The notes under the pieces: model-generated
What the model was told of the DNA's origin: nothing
Seen by the model: the letters and a program-made list of their open reading frames with translations, nothing else
Database searches by the model: none
NCBI GenBank assembly: GCA_944358125.1
Contig: CALVQM010000004.1
Coordinates: 1 to 37,645, forward strand
Length of the DNA stretch: 37,645 bases
From: an uncultured Bacilli bacterium
GTDB taxonomy: Bacteria > Bacillota_I > Bacilli_A > RF39 > UBA660
Reading direction: 5' to 3'
Position numbers and translations under genes: made by a program
In this document: in pieces, positions 1 through 6,675 of the stretch
Numbering within the stretch: position 1 is the first letter of the stretch
How the letters are laid out: every line of letters starts with the position of its first letter

Positions 1-203
1 CACCTTTTTTATTCATTTTAATTGTATCAAAAAAGACAGATTTTTTAAATCCATCTTTCTTAAGTTAATAACATTGGGAATTACCTAGGTTTTTTCATGT
101 CCTAAAGCTGGGGCAAAAATACTACTACCCTCTTTCCGGGACAATTCTGGGACAATAGTGACCAAATTTAATTAAAAAATTACATATAATTTATATGCAA
201 TTT
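1..203. other. Left-edge intergenic region
   Basis: No gene can be supported here. A leftward ORF could begin with the ATG at 16-14 and run off the window, but there is no clear ribosome site in front of it. The octamer GGGACAAT occurs twice, at 138-145 and 149-156, 11 bp apart. The remainder is AT-rich sequence downstream of the XRE gene. Confidence 0.4.
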
Positions 204-494
204 TTAATAATGTTTTTTCGATTTTCTTGTTTTCGTAATCATATCTACTTTAATAGGTATTACTTCATTTTTATAATCATCTTTTAAAAGTAAATATGCT
301 TCAATATTTAAAGCTTCAGCAATTTGTTCTAGTTTTTCTAAACTTACATTAAATATACCTCTTTCTAAATCAGAGATATATTTAGCTGTTACATTTGCGT
401 TTTCAGCTAAATCTTCTTGAGTCAGATTGGCTTTTATTCGATAATATTTAATATTTGTTTTAAGAATATCTCTTAAATTACGTTTTATATTCAT
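204..494 (-). CDS. XRE-family helix-turn-helix transcriptional regulator
   Basis: A 96-residue protein made almost wholly of one Cro/CI-type DNA-binding domain (about residues 10-70), with the typical pattern R-x-x-x-x-L-T-Q-E-x-L-A and the recognition-helix end ISDLERG. The last 25 residues are basic and carry no other domain. Such proteins bind short operators near their own or neighbouring promoters; no target can be read here. The start is supported by GGTGATG just upstream, and a TATAAT-like -10 lies before it. No phage or plasmid genes sit next to it in the window, so its regulon is unknown. The family call is firm; the role is open. Confidence 0.88.
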   Translation of the reverse strand: MNIKRNLRDILKTNIKYYRIKANLTQEDLAENANVTAKYISDLERGIFNVSLEKLEQIAEALNIEAYLLLKDDYKNEVIPIKVDMITKTRKSKKHY

Positions 495-522
495 GACATC
501 ACCAATAATATTATAATAAAGA

Positions 523-870
523 TTATTTATATCGTCCTATTTCTTTTAACTTTTCATTAATCCATAAACCCAAATGTTCTTTTAAGGGTTTGAAGCCATC
601 TTTATTACTTTCTTCTGTTTCTTTACCATCTAATTTATAATTGATATCTCTTATAGATAATTTTAAATGTTTAGTTACAGTATCTACTTCTATTACTTTA
701 GCATAAATTTCTTCCCCTACTTCGGCATAATCACTTACATTATGAACAAAACTGTTGGATATTTCTGATATATGAATTAAACCATTATATTCATCATTTA
801 CACGCACAAAAATTCCATATTCTTTAAATCCTGTTACAACGCATTTAACTGTATCTCCTATTTTAAACAT
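523..870 (-). CDS. S1-domain RNA-binding protein, CvfD/GSP13 (YugI) type
   Basis: A 115-residue protein with a single S1 RNA-binding fold (about residues 1-75), seen in GDTVKCVVTGFKEYGIFV and GLIHISEIS, and a short C-terminal tail with the pattern GFKPLKEHLGLWI. That tail is typical of the CvfD/GSP13 family of Firmicutes. These proteins associate with ribosomes or mRNA and adjust gene expression post-transcriptionally under stress. The start has AGGTGG seven bases upstream. A TATAAT box (891-896, minus strand) makes it divergent from the NifU-like gene. It is distinct from ribosomal protein S1, which has several such repeats. Confidence 0.88.
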   Translation of the reverse strand: MFKIGDTVKCVVTGFKEYGIFVRVNDEYNGLIHISEISNSFVHNVSDYAEVGEEIYAKVIEVDTVTKHLKLSIRDINYKLDGKETEESNKDGFKPLKEHLGLWINEKLKEIGRYK

Positions 871-930
871 GAATTACCACCTGTACAAATATTATAACAT
901 GTTTTTCTTTACTAATGAAATATTTTCTTT

Positions 931-936
931 TATAAT
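931..936 (+). promoter_or_regulatory. -10 box of the NifU-like gene
   Basis: TATAAT at 931-936 with TTTACT at 908-913, 17 bp apart, reading into the NifU-like gene at 954. The ribosome site GGTGATT lies at 943-949. The minus strand carries its own TATAAT at 891-896 for the S1-domain gene, so this is a divergent promoter pair. Confidence 0.55.
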
Positions 937-953
937 ATGTTTGGTGATTATTA

Positions 954-1178
954 ATGGAAGAACAAGTTAAAGAATTAATTGAAAGTATTCGTCCCTTTTT
1001 AATACAAGATGGTGGCGATATTGAGTTTTTGCGTATAGAAGATAATTATGTGTATATTAAGCTAACGGGAGCTTGCAGTAATTGTTTTTATCAAGATGAT
1101 ACTATTAGCTATGGGATTGAAGCATTAATAAAGGATAAAATACCAGAAATTGAAGGAGTTATAAATGTTGATTTATAA
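954..1178 (+). CDS. NifU C-terminal-domain Fe-S protein (YutI/Nfu type)
   Basis: A 74-residue protein corresponding to the NifU C-terminal domain alone, the size of Bacillus YutI. The N-terminal helix and the QDGGDIEF motif (about 18-25) are intact, and the cluster-binding CxxC is C41-S-N-C44 in the context LTGACSNC. The usual CPSSxxT that follows is altered to CFYQDDT, a local divergence. Proteins of this type carry or transfer [4Fe-4S] clusters to apo-enzymes. A cysteine desulfurase lies 33 kb away in the same window. The stop codon is within a strong terminator hairpin. YutH-like and YutD genes lie nearby, as in Bacillus. Confidence 0.9.
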   Translation: MEEQVKELIESIRPFLIQDGGDIEFLRIEDNYVYIKLTGACSNCFYQDDTISYGIEALIKDKIPEIEGVINVDL

Positions 1179-1190
1179 CTCTTATTTTTT
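1156..1190 (+). terminator. Rho-independent terminator of the NifU-like gene
   Basis: Perfect 11-bp stem GAGTTATAAAT / ATTTATAACTC (1156-1166 and 1171-1181) with loop GTTG, followed by TTATTTTTT. It includes the end of the coding sequence and its TAA stop. Confidence 0.85.
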
Positions 1191-2108
1191 ATCTAAAAGC
1201 CAACTTATGCCTTCAATGGGAGCATATTTATTAATTTCTAGATAAGCAGCGCGCAAAAATCCTTCGTAATCATCGGCTTTGTCAATAATAGTGATTAATT
1301 TTTCTTCACTCTCCCCTTTGTTCATAATACTTTCATAAATATCAAAGTAATAAGTTGGATATAAAAGTCTTGCATATAATAATTCTAAACTATAAATAGA
1401 AAAGTTGGTTATTTTTAGAGTTTCTCTTAAGTAACTTAAAGCGTCAACTCCCTCAAAAAAGGCACTTTTAATATACTCTGCAATGTCTCTTACTTCTAGA
1501 TCAAAGATAAAACTTAAGGGATTTAAATAATTTAGTTTGTAATTGGGATATTTAATTCTTCGGTGTGATAAACATATGCGATCTTGGTTATTGCCATGAT
1601 ATTTTTTATTTGTGTTATTTACATAACTTATCGCATTTTCTCCTAAACCAATATAATAACTAAAACTATCTAATATTAACTCTTTATCTTTACCTAACTC
1701 ATGAATTTGATATTCAAAGTAATCAATCTTATCACTCCATAGTTTAGCCCAGGAATTACGGTATAAATTACGTTTATTAGGATTTACTAGAAGTCTATTA
1801 TTTATTTGGATCATATCTTTTATATCATACTCTTCATAAATATCCCCAATAGGTCTTAATAAAATATAGTTAGCTTCATAAATATTGGTTATAAATTTTC
1901 CAAATTTATTTAGAATTAGATCATGGCAAGCTAGACCTCTTGCTTTTAACTCTTTACTAATTTCTACTAAATCGATTAGTTCTTTTTCTGTTCTATTTAA
2001 GGGAACAAAATAATACTTATTAGATTGCCATTCAAAAATATATAAATTATCCCAATCTTCGGTACTTTCAATATTTAAATTATAATAGTAATTAATTAAA
2101 TCTTTCAT
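1182..2108 (-). CDS. yutH: YutH-like spore coat-associated kinase-fold protein
   Basis: About 308 residues resembling the YutH/YsxE/CotS group, aminoglycoside-phosphotransferase-fold proteins linked to the spore coat. Supporting parts are the N-lobe stretch ending NYILLRPI and the later NPLSFIFDLEVRDIAEYIK segment, where these proteins have a D-x-x-x-R-D-[IL]-A-E motif. The catalytic HGD-type motif of active kinases is not evident (SHRR instead), so it is probably not an active phosphotransferase. The open frame begins at 2153, but a terminator hairpin lies at 2131-2158, so the internal ATG at 2108 with GTGAT upstream is the more likely start. The neighbours NifU-like and YutD match the Bacillus yut region. 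Confidence 0.66.
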   Translation of the reverse strand: MKDLINYYYNLNIESTEDWDNLYIFEWQSNKYYFVPLNRTEKELIDLVEISKELKARGLACHDLILNKFGKFITNIYEANYILLRPIGDIYEEYDIKDMIQINNRLLVNPNKRNLYRNSWAKLWSDKIDYFEYQIHELGKDKELILDSFSYYIGLGENAISYVNNTNKKYHGNNQDRICLSHRRIKYPNYKLNYLNPLSFIFDLEVRDIAEYIKSAFFEGVDALSYLRETLKITNFSIYSLELLYARLLYPTYYFDIYESIMNKGESEEKLITIIDKADDYEGFLRAAYLEINKYAPIEGISWLLDKK

Positions 2109-2130
2109 ATTATCACTAATTAATTGTATG

Positions 2131-2158
2131 AAAAAACTGATGCTTTCATACATCAGTT
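2131..2158 (-). terminator. Terminator after the proline-rich protein gene
   Basis: On the minus strand AACTGATG / CATCAGTT (2151-2158 with 2135-2142), loop of 8, followed by a U run (complement of 2131-2136). It comes directly after the TGA stop of the gene ending at 2153 and argues that the YutH-like gene starts downstream, at 2108. Confidence 0.75.
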
Positions 2159-3133
2159 ATTGGGATTTATGGGCATAAAACTATTTAATTCCATTACTTT
2201 TTTAGCATTATCATGTGCTATGTTAGCAACCGTTTCTTTAGCTTCAGCATTAGCTAAATGCTCATTTGCATCTTTTAATTTAGCATTAATCTCGGCTTCT
2301 TTTTGTTTTAATTCTTGTTCTTTTTGTTCTAATGCAGTAAACTCTTTTTGATATTTTGATACAAGAGCATCAAACATGTTTTCACAAGCCTTTAAGAAAG
2401 TTTCTTTGTCATTATCAAAGTTTATAGTTGGCATTGTACTTGATGGGGCAACACTTGGGGCTGGTGTAACTGTTGATGGTTCGGTTCTTACTGGTGCTGG
2501 ATTTACAGCAGGAGCTTTAGGTGCTTCTGGAGCAGGTTGTGGTGTTACTGGAGCCTCGGGCATAACAGGTGGTGGAGTTACAGGTGTTTGGTTTGGTGCA
2601 GGGGCTACTGGTGTATTAGCACGATATGCTTCATCAATTAAATTCATCACAGATTCTTGTTGTGGTTCTAACGTAGATTTTACTGGTGGTGTAACCGGAC
2701 TTACATTTACAGTAGCATTACTTGTCGTACTAGGACTTGGCATTACTAAAGATGCTTCGGTTTTGGTTGGAGTAGCAGTTGGAGCCTCCGTTATAACATA
2801 ACGGTTCTTTATAGCATCAAAGGAATTTTGGGGTAAAGTTAGAGGAGTATAATAAGCTTCATCAGCCGTTAAGTTATCCCCTATTTTTACATATTCAAAA
2901 TTTGTTCCACTAATTATGCCTTTTAAATAATTTTTAACATTTTGCCACTCGGTATCATTATTTATTTTTTCAAGTTTGGTAGTATATTTACTAATATAAA
3001 TTATAGGAAGACCCATTGATCCCATTTTTTCACTGTCTAAAACAACATAAGTGTTATTTTCGGCTTTAAAAGCACTTATTAAATTTATATTTTCAACATT
3101 TCCTGTAGGTTTTGTAATATTTACTCTTGCCAT
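2153..3133 (-). CDS. Uncharacterised protein: globular N-terminus, proline-rich linker, coiled-coil C-terminus
   Basis: I do not recognise the family. The 326 residues fall into three parts. Residues 1-115 look globular, with alternating strands and helices. Residues about 116-235 are a low-complexity linker rich in P, A, T and V, with repeated PVTPPP/APxAP units. Residues about 240-312 form a charged helix (EQKEQELKQKEAEINAKL) very likely to be a coiled coil. There is no signal peptide or membrane segment, so it is probably cytosolic or, given the nearby spore genes, an internal spore or scaffold protein (inference). AGAGAGGG precedes the ATG. GC content is raised over the proline-rich part. 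Confidence 0.72.
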   Translation of the reverse strand: MARVNITKPTGNVENINLISAFKAENNTYVVLDSEKMGSMGLPIIYISKYTTKLEKINNDTEWQNVKNYLKGIISGTNFEYVKIGDNLTADEAYYTPLTLPQNSFDAIKNRYVITEAPTATPTKTEASLVMPSPSTTSNATVNVSPVTPPVKSTLEPQQESVMNLIDEAYRANTPVAPAPNQTPVTPPPVMPEAPVTPQPAPEAPKAPAVNPAPVRTEPSTVTPAPSVAPSSTMPTINFDNDKETFLKACENMFDALVSKYQKEFTALEQKEQELKQKEAEINAKLKDANEHLANAEAKETVANIAHDNAKKVMELNSFMPINPNN

Positions 3134-3186
3134 TTTAATCCCTCTCTATTCTAATTCATTATATCAAAAATTTCTTTTTACTTCAA

Positions 3187-3465
3187 TTATTTTATTTCAC
3201 TAATCATGAACCAACGACAGCCATAAGCACAATTATTTTTAATATAATCCTCTACTTTATCGACATCATTCAACTCTTTGAAATTTTTGTTGGTTTTGCT
3301 ATTAAAACCTTTTAATCTTAACTTTCCATAAGCAATATCCCCAACAATATAATCAAAGTCATCAAAGTATTCTGTTATTTTTTCTTCTAATTCTTCAATA
3401 TTAATTGCATCTTTATAATTAGTTAATACTTGATATTTACGTTCATTAATAGTAATTACTTCCAT
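3187..3465 (-). CDS. yutD: YutD family protein
   Basis: A 92-residue protein matching the conserved Firmicute YutD family (DUF1027). Recognisable parts are FDYIVGDIAYGKLRLKGF in the middle and DYIKNNCAYGCRWFM near the C-terminus, where the family keeps an aromatic-Gly-Cys pattern. The function is not established. AAGGAGGG lies immediately upstream of the ATG, and the preceding gene stops 9 bp away, so the two are probably co-transcribed. In Bacillus yutD lies close to yutI and yutH, and all three are together here. Confidence 0.82.
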   Translation of the reverse strand: MEVITINERKYQVLTNYKDAINIEELEEKITEYFDDFDYIVGDIAYGKLRLKGFNSKTNKNFKELNDVDKVEDYIKNNCAYGCRWFMISEIK

Positions 3466-3474
3466 AAACCCTCC

Positions 3475-4317
3475 TTATATAATACTAAAAATAATAATAG
3501 ATATGACACTTAAAGATGTTACAATAACACTCATTAATAGCAATATATCGACATAACCATTACCAGTAGTTATTTTCTTGCCATACATTTTATAATAATC
3601 TAGAGCATTATTTAAATCTTTATCTCGTGTAACACTTTCGGCATCTACTTCAAAATATTCATAAGCTTTATCTTGGGCTTTATTAATTTCTTCATTTGTC
3701 ATATCTTTTAAGTTTGATAAACTTATACCCATAGCATTTAGAGCATCTAAATTTAGATTGCCAGTTATTGTTTTGTCTAAAGCAAATTCTTTAGTAATAT
3801 CCATTTCATTTAATTTAGAATAATAATACTTTTCTATGAAATTTGGATCATCACTCATCAGATAATTATAAGACATACGATAAACATTTTTGGTATGACT
3901 AGAATAAATTAACTCTAAAAAAGTTTCTTCTTCCGTTAGTGATACATCAGTACTTTTTTTCTTGGCAACAAACATATCGACTAAATATTTTTGGATATTG
4001 GTAAAATATGGATTTTTGGCTTTGATACTCTTTTTTTCATTTTCGATAGCAAATTCATAAAAACTTAAAAAATCATCTTTAAATAATGCTAGTTCAGATT
4101 TGCTAACGCCATATTTACTTAAGTTGTTCATAAATGCTATGCTATTTTTTAAATAATATGGATTTAATATATCTAATTTGCCATATATTAGGGCAAGTAT
4201 GCGAATTACTATCACAGGAAAAGTATTATATTCCACACTATCTTTATTATTTTCTAAAGCTAAATATTTTTTAATTGATTTGTCCAAAGCAATATTCACA
4301 AAGTACTCTTCCCTCAT
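3475..4317 (-). CDS. Uncharacterised helical protein with C-terminal membrane anchor
   Basis: About 280 residues that I cannot assign to a family. The body is predicted helical and rich in Y, N, L and K. A single strongly hydrophobic segment occupies roughly the last 25 residues (ILLLMSVIVTSLSVISIIIF), which would make it tail-anchored. The open frame extends to a GTG at 4326, but that GTG is part of the ribosome site AGGTG, so the ATG at 4317 is the better start. It lies 9 bp upstream of yutD and likely shares its transcript. A structured hairpin region lies just upstream (4415-4486). Confidence 0.68.
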   Translation of the reverse strand: MREEYFVNIALDKSIKKYLALENNKDSVEYNTFPVIVIRILALIYGKLDILNPYYLKNSIAFMNNLSKYGVSKSELALFKDDFLSFYEFAIENEKKSIKAKNPYFTNIQKYLVDMFVAKKKSTDVSLTEEETFLELIYSSHTKNVYRMSYNYLMSDDPNFIEKYYYSKLNEMDITKEFALDKTITGNLNLDALNAMGISLSNLKDMTNEEINKAQDKAYEYFEVDAESVTRDKDLNNALDYYKMYGKKITTGNGYVDILLLMSVIVTSLSVISIIIFSII

Positions 4318-4414
4318 ATTATTCACCTAATCTATTATAACAGTTTCTAATGTAAAAAACAATTATCAAATTTTGTCAATATATTTACATTTTGTTTACT
4401 TGTATTTTATTTTT

Positions 4415-4486
4415 CCATAAAAAAAGCACCTGACCACGAGGGCATATAAGCCAAAAGAGAGTTTGGAAATTTGGTCAAGTACTTTT
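4415..4486 (-). ncRNA. Structured RNA or branched terminator
   Basis: The outer arms are 4473-4486 and 4422-4435. On the minus strand they pair over 14 positions with two G-U wobbles, whereas on the plus strand these become C-A mismatches, so the RNA is read leftward. Inside lie two further stems, CCAAA/TTTGG around 4451-4465 and GGC/GCC around 4441-4452, which share bases and so compete or stack. A run of seven U (complement of 4419-4425) follows. It could simply be the terminator of spoVID-ysxE, an attenuator for the gene at 4317, or a small RNA. I recognise no known riboswitch. Confidence 0.5.
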
Positions 4487-4491
4487 ATTTA

Positions 4492-4513
4492 TGTACAGAA
4501 ATATATCTGTACA
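4492..4513. repeat. Perfect inverted repeat TGTACAGA-N6-TCTGTACA
   Basis: Eight-base arms separated by AATATA, 22 bp in all. The size and symmetry fit a dimeric repressor operator, or a short RNA hairpin; no U run follows on either strand. It lies about 115 bp upstream of the small membrane protein gene. Confidence 0.6.
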
Positions 4514-4626
4514 ACAATATTATATATTTACTCACAGTAATAATCAAGCAAAAGCGTTCGACAATTTTTGCCAATTGGCATTTAACGATTTTTTTAATTC
4601 CTCATACAATATGATAGGTGGTATAA

Positions 4627-4815
4627 ATGTGTCCAAAGCGTAATCCAGGTGGGGGCTTTTTTACGGTGCTAGCAATCTTGGCCCTTAGTATATTAATTTT
4701 TTATCAAGTGATTATTACTCTTATTTTACCTTTGCGTTTTAATATTTTTATTTTACTTATTGAAGTTTTTATTTTGTTTTATCTTTTATTTCGAATTATT
4801 TATCCCCGTTATTAG
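4627..4815 (+). CDS. Small membrane protein (62 residues)
   Basis: A short protein with a polar start rich in basic residues, P and G (MCPKRNPGGGFF), then two hydrophobic segments (about 12-34 and 38-58) and a basic end. AGGTGG lies 6 bases before the ATG, and a TACAAT box lies upstream at about 4606. It is the only rightward gene in a leftward block, and its last 20 bases overlap the end of the YsxE-like gene in convergent orientation. No family is recognised. The context of spore genes is suggestive only. Confidence 0.6.
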   Translation: MCPKRNPGGGFFTVLAILALSILIFYQVIITLILPLRFNIFILLIEVFILFYLLFRIIYPRY

Positions 4816-5695
4816 GGGGAAGAAGATTTTTAACTAAATCTTCGGTTTTAAACATGTAGTCGAGTTTTTGGCGAATTTCTTTCGTGACGGAAAGTTCCCT
4901 TCCCTCCAAGTTTATAATTGGAGGAATACTTATGACTAAAAAAAATAAATGTTTTTCTTCAGGACTTAAAGGATAAGAGCGAAAATATCTTTCTAATATA
5001 GCTTCAAAATTTAAATTCATATATTCTTTTTGATAAAAAACTATTAAATCAAGAATAGGAGAATCGATTTTTGCTTTTTCCCAGCTTATTAAATATTCGC
5101 GGTTATTTTTAATAAAATGGTCTGTCTCTAAATTATTATGAATAAAAGCTACTCTAGTTTTGTGCTCATTTCGGGATTTTTCAAACCAATCTTCTAACTC
5201 ATTACTACAAAAATCTAGCGATTCAAATATTTTATAAATGTTACGCATTAACAAGTAATGACTAGGTGATGGGTATACTTCCTCGATTAGTTTGTCATAT
5301 AAAAATTCATAATAATTTTTAGTATAAATAATGTTGTCTTTTAAGTTTTCATATATTTCTTTATATTTATCTTCGGTTACTTCTTTAAAATAGGTTGTTT
5401 TGCTATGAAGGAGAGCTACTAAATCAATCATATCCATTGCTTTTTGTTCTTTGGGCATTTTTATATCTTCTATATATTCAAAAACATTTACATCTTTTCT
5501 ATCATTTAAGGCTAAAGGTGGAAAGTAATCAAAATTACGACTTTTTAAATACTCATAAGCATTGGCTACTTTGTTGTCTTGTTTTTCTTTGACAACAAAT
5601 GTGCCACTAGTAGAATCAATAATCGTTACATTTTTCTTTTTGGTTAAACGATATGGCTTAAATTCTCTTTTTAATACTTCTAAAGCATTATTCAT
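4796..5695 (-). CDS. ysxE: YsxE-like spore coat-associated kinase-fold protein
   Basis: A 299-residue protein of the same aminoglycoside-phosphotransferase-like fold as the YutH-like protein. The C-lobe shows the degenerate catalytic pattern HNNLETDHFI (kinases: HGDLxxxN) and ISWEKAKIDSPILDL (kinases: DWExA...PxxDL). The loss of the catalytic aspartate in the HxD position suggests a pseudo-kinase. It directly follows, and overlaps by 8 bases (ATGAATAA), a SpoVID-like gene, which is exactly the Bacillus spoVID-ysxE arrangement. YsxE in Bacillus is a spore coat protein. Translation is probably coupled, since no separate ribosome site is evident. Confidence 0.75.
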   Translation of the reverse strand: MNNALEVLKREFKPYRLTKKKNVTIIDSTSGTFVVKEKQDNKVANAYEYLKSRNFDYFPPLALNDRKDVNVFEYIEDIKMPKEQKAMDMIDLVALLHSKTTYFKEVTEDKYKEIYENLKDNIIYTKNYYEFLYDKLIEEVYPSPSHYLLMRNIYKIFESLDFCSNELEDWFEKSRNEHKTRVAFIHNNLETDHFIKNNREYLISWEKAKIDSPILDLIVFYQKEYMNLNFEAILERYFRSYPLSPEEKHLFFLVISIPPIINLEGRELSVTKEIRQKLDYMFKTEDLVKNLLPPNNGDK

Positions 5696-6362
5696 TATTT
5701 TCAGGTATTATTAATTTATCACCAGCTGTAATATTTGATAAATCATTATAATCTTGTAAAATATTTAGATTGGAATTATACATTGTACAAATAGTTTCAA
5801 TACTTTCCCCATCACTTACCATATGAATGTGATATGTTGTGTATTCATTACCATCACTTTTAATACTGTTTATAATTGTATCTTCACTCTCTCTTTCTTC
5901 TGCTTTTTCATCTTTCTTTTCTTCTTCACTTTCTTCAACCAACTCTTGTCTTTCATCTTCCTTTAAGAGTTCATCTTCTTCTAAAAAAGCCTTACTAGCA
6001 TCTTGAAATAACTCTTCTTCAATTGCATCTTCTTCTTTTTCTTTTAGACTGGCTATAACATTAAAATCAATATTGATGCGAAGTATCGTATTATCTACTA
6101 TTTCATAAGTAAAATCTTCAATCATAAATTCAATTGTATCCCTATCAATATCTTCCGCTAAATCAATTTCAAAAGGTAGGATATAAGAAAATGGTTCTTT
6201 ATTAACACTTACTTCATGACTTTTAAAATCTCCAGATACAATGAAGTTTCCTTTTAATGTATCCTCTTCTACTTTGGTTTCGTGTTCAAGACTGATAGAA
6301 GTTATTTCACTTACTTTTTTTTCGAAATCAATATCCTTTGTAAATGGTATTTTACAATTCAT
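5688..6362 (-). CDS. spoVID: SpoVID-like spore coat morphogenetic protein with LysM domain
   Basis: A 224-residue protein. The N-terminal 105 residues match the SpoVID N-terminal beta domain (pattern ISLEHETKVEEDTLKGNF...VSGDF, then PFSYILPFEIDL). A very acidic low-complexity linker (about 110-165, many E, D and K) follows, and a C-terminal LysM domain (about 175-222, IETICTMYNSN...LIIPENN). In Bacillus SpoVID guides coat encasement, and its LysM domain helps retain it at the spore surface. It is much shorter than the Bacillus protein (about 575 residues), mainly through a shorter linker. AGGAGATG precedes the ATG. Overlap with the YsxE-like gene supports the identification. Confidence 0.8.
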   Translation of the reverse strand: MNCKIPFTKDIDFEKKVSEITSISLEHETKVEEDTLKGNFIVSGDFKSHEVSVNKEPFSYILPFEIDLAEDIDRDTIEFMIEDFTYEIVDNTILRINIDFNVIASLKEKEEDAIEEELFQDASKAFLEEDELLKEDERQELVEESEEEKKDEKAEERESEDTIINSIKSDGNEYTTYHIHMVSDGESIETICTMYNSNLNILQDYNDLSNITAGDKLIIPENNE

Positions 6363-6427
6363 CTTATCATCTCCTAAAAAATTGTATGTATTCTTATGAG
6401 AAATATGCTTAAAATTGCGATAATAAA

Positions 6428-6456
6428 TTGACTTTTTCCATATAATATGGTAAAGT
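6428..6456 (+). promoter_or_regulatory. Possible rpmB promoter
   Basis: TTGACT at 6428-6433 and TAAAGT at 6451-6456 with 17 bp between. A perfect TATAAT at 6441-6446 lies inside the spacer but has no good -35 at the right distance. Either box could drive rpmB at 6489. Confidence 0.4.
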
Positions 6457-6488
6457 TTTTAAGTAATGAAATTTATGGAGGTGGCAAA

Positions 6489-6650
6489 ATGGCTAAGAAA
6501 GTTACAACAAAGAAACCTTTAACAGGCAATAAGAGAAGTCATGCACTTAACGCAACTAAAATGAAACAAAAACCTAATATTCAAAAGAAGACTATTGATG
6601 GAACTAAGGTAAGAATTAGTGCTAGAGAAGCTAGAACAATGGAAAAATAA
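6489..6650 (+). CDS. rpmB: 50S ribosomal protein L28 (bL28)
   Basis: The 53-residue protein beginning MAKKVTTKKPLTGNKRSHALNATK matches bL28, including the N-x-x-S-H-A-x-N core and the late V-R-I-S-A-R-E-A-R segment. The open frame begins earlier at 6447, but GGAGGTGG lies just before the ATG at 6489, so that start is correct. It is shorter than most bL28 (about 60-63 residues), lacking residues in both the N-terminal turn and the C-terminal tail, and it has no cysteines, so it belongs to the zinc-free form. A terminator hairpin follows directly. Confidence 0.9.
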   Translation: MAKKVTTKKPLTGNKRSHALNATKMKQKPNIQKKTIDGTKVRISAREARTMEK

Positions 6651-6675
6651 CACACCCGATAAGGATGTGTTTTTA
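6649..6675. terminator. Terminator between rpmB and the ABC importer (probably bidirectional)
   Basis: Stem AACACACCC / GGATGTGTT around loop GATAA with one C-A mismatch, followed by TTTTTATA on the plus strand; the minus strand also has U-rich sequence after it. It separates the convergent rpmB and transporter genes. Confidence 0.7.

Larger units (their letters stand above)
4327..4626. other. Intergenic region with several hairpins
   Basis: About 300 bp between the leftward membrane-anchored protein and the rightward 62-residue membrane protein. It contains a three-way-junction-like hairpin ending in a U run on the minus strand (4415-4486), a perfect 8-bp inverted repeat (4492-4513), and a small palindrome GCCAATTGGC (4570-4579). 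A TACAAT box at 4606-4611 may serve the small rightward gene. Confidence 0.55.

Noticed and set aside
2376-2801. Rightward 141-codon open frame rich in G, A, V and T
   Set aside because: It is the antisense image of the proline-rich linker of the leftward gene at 2153-3133; it has no ribosome site and its composition follows from the codons of the other strand.
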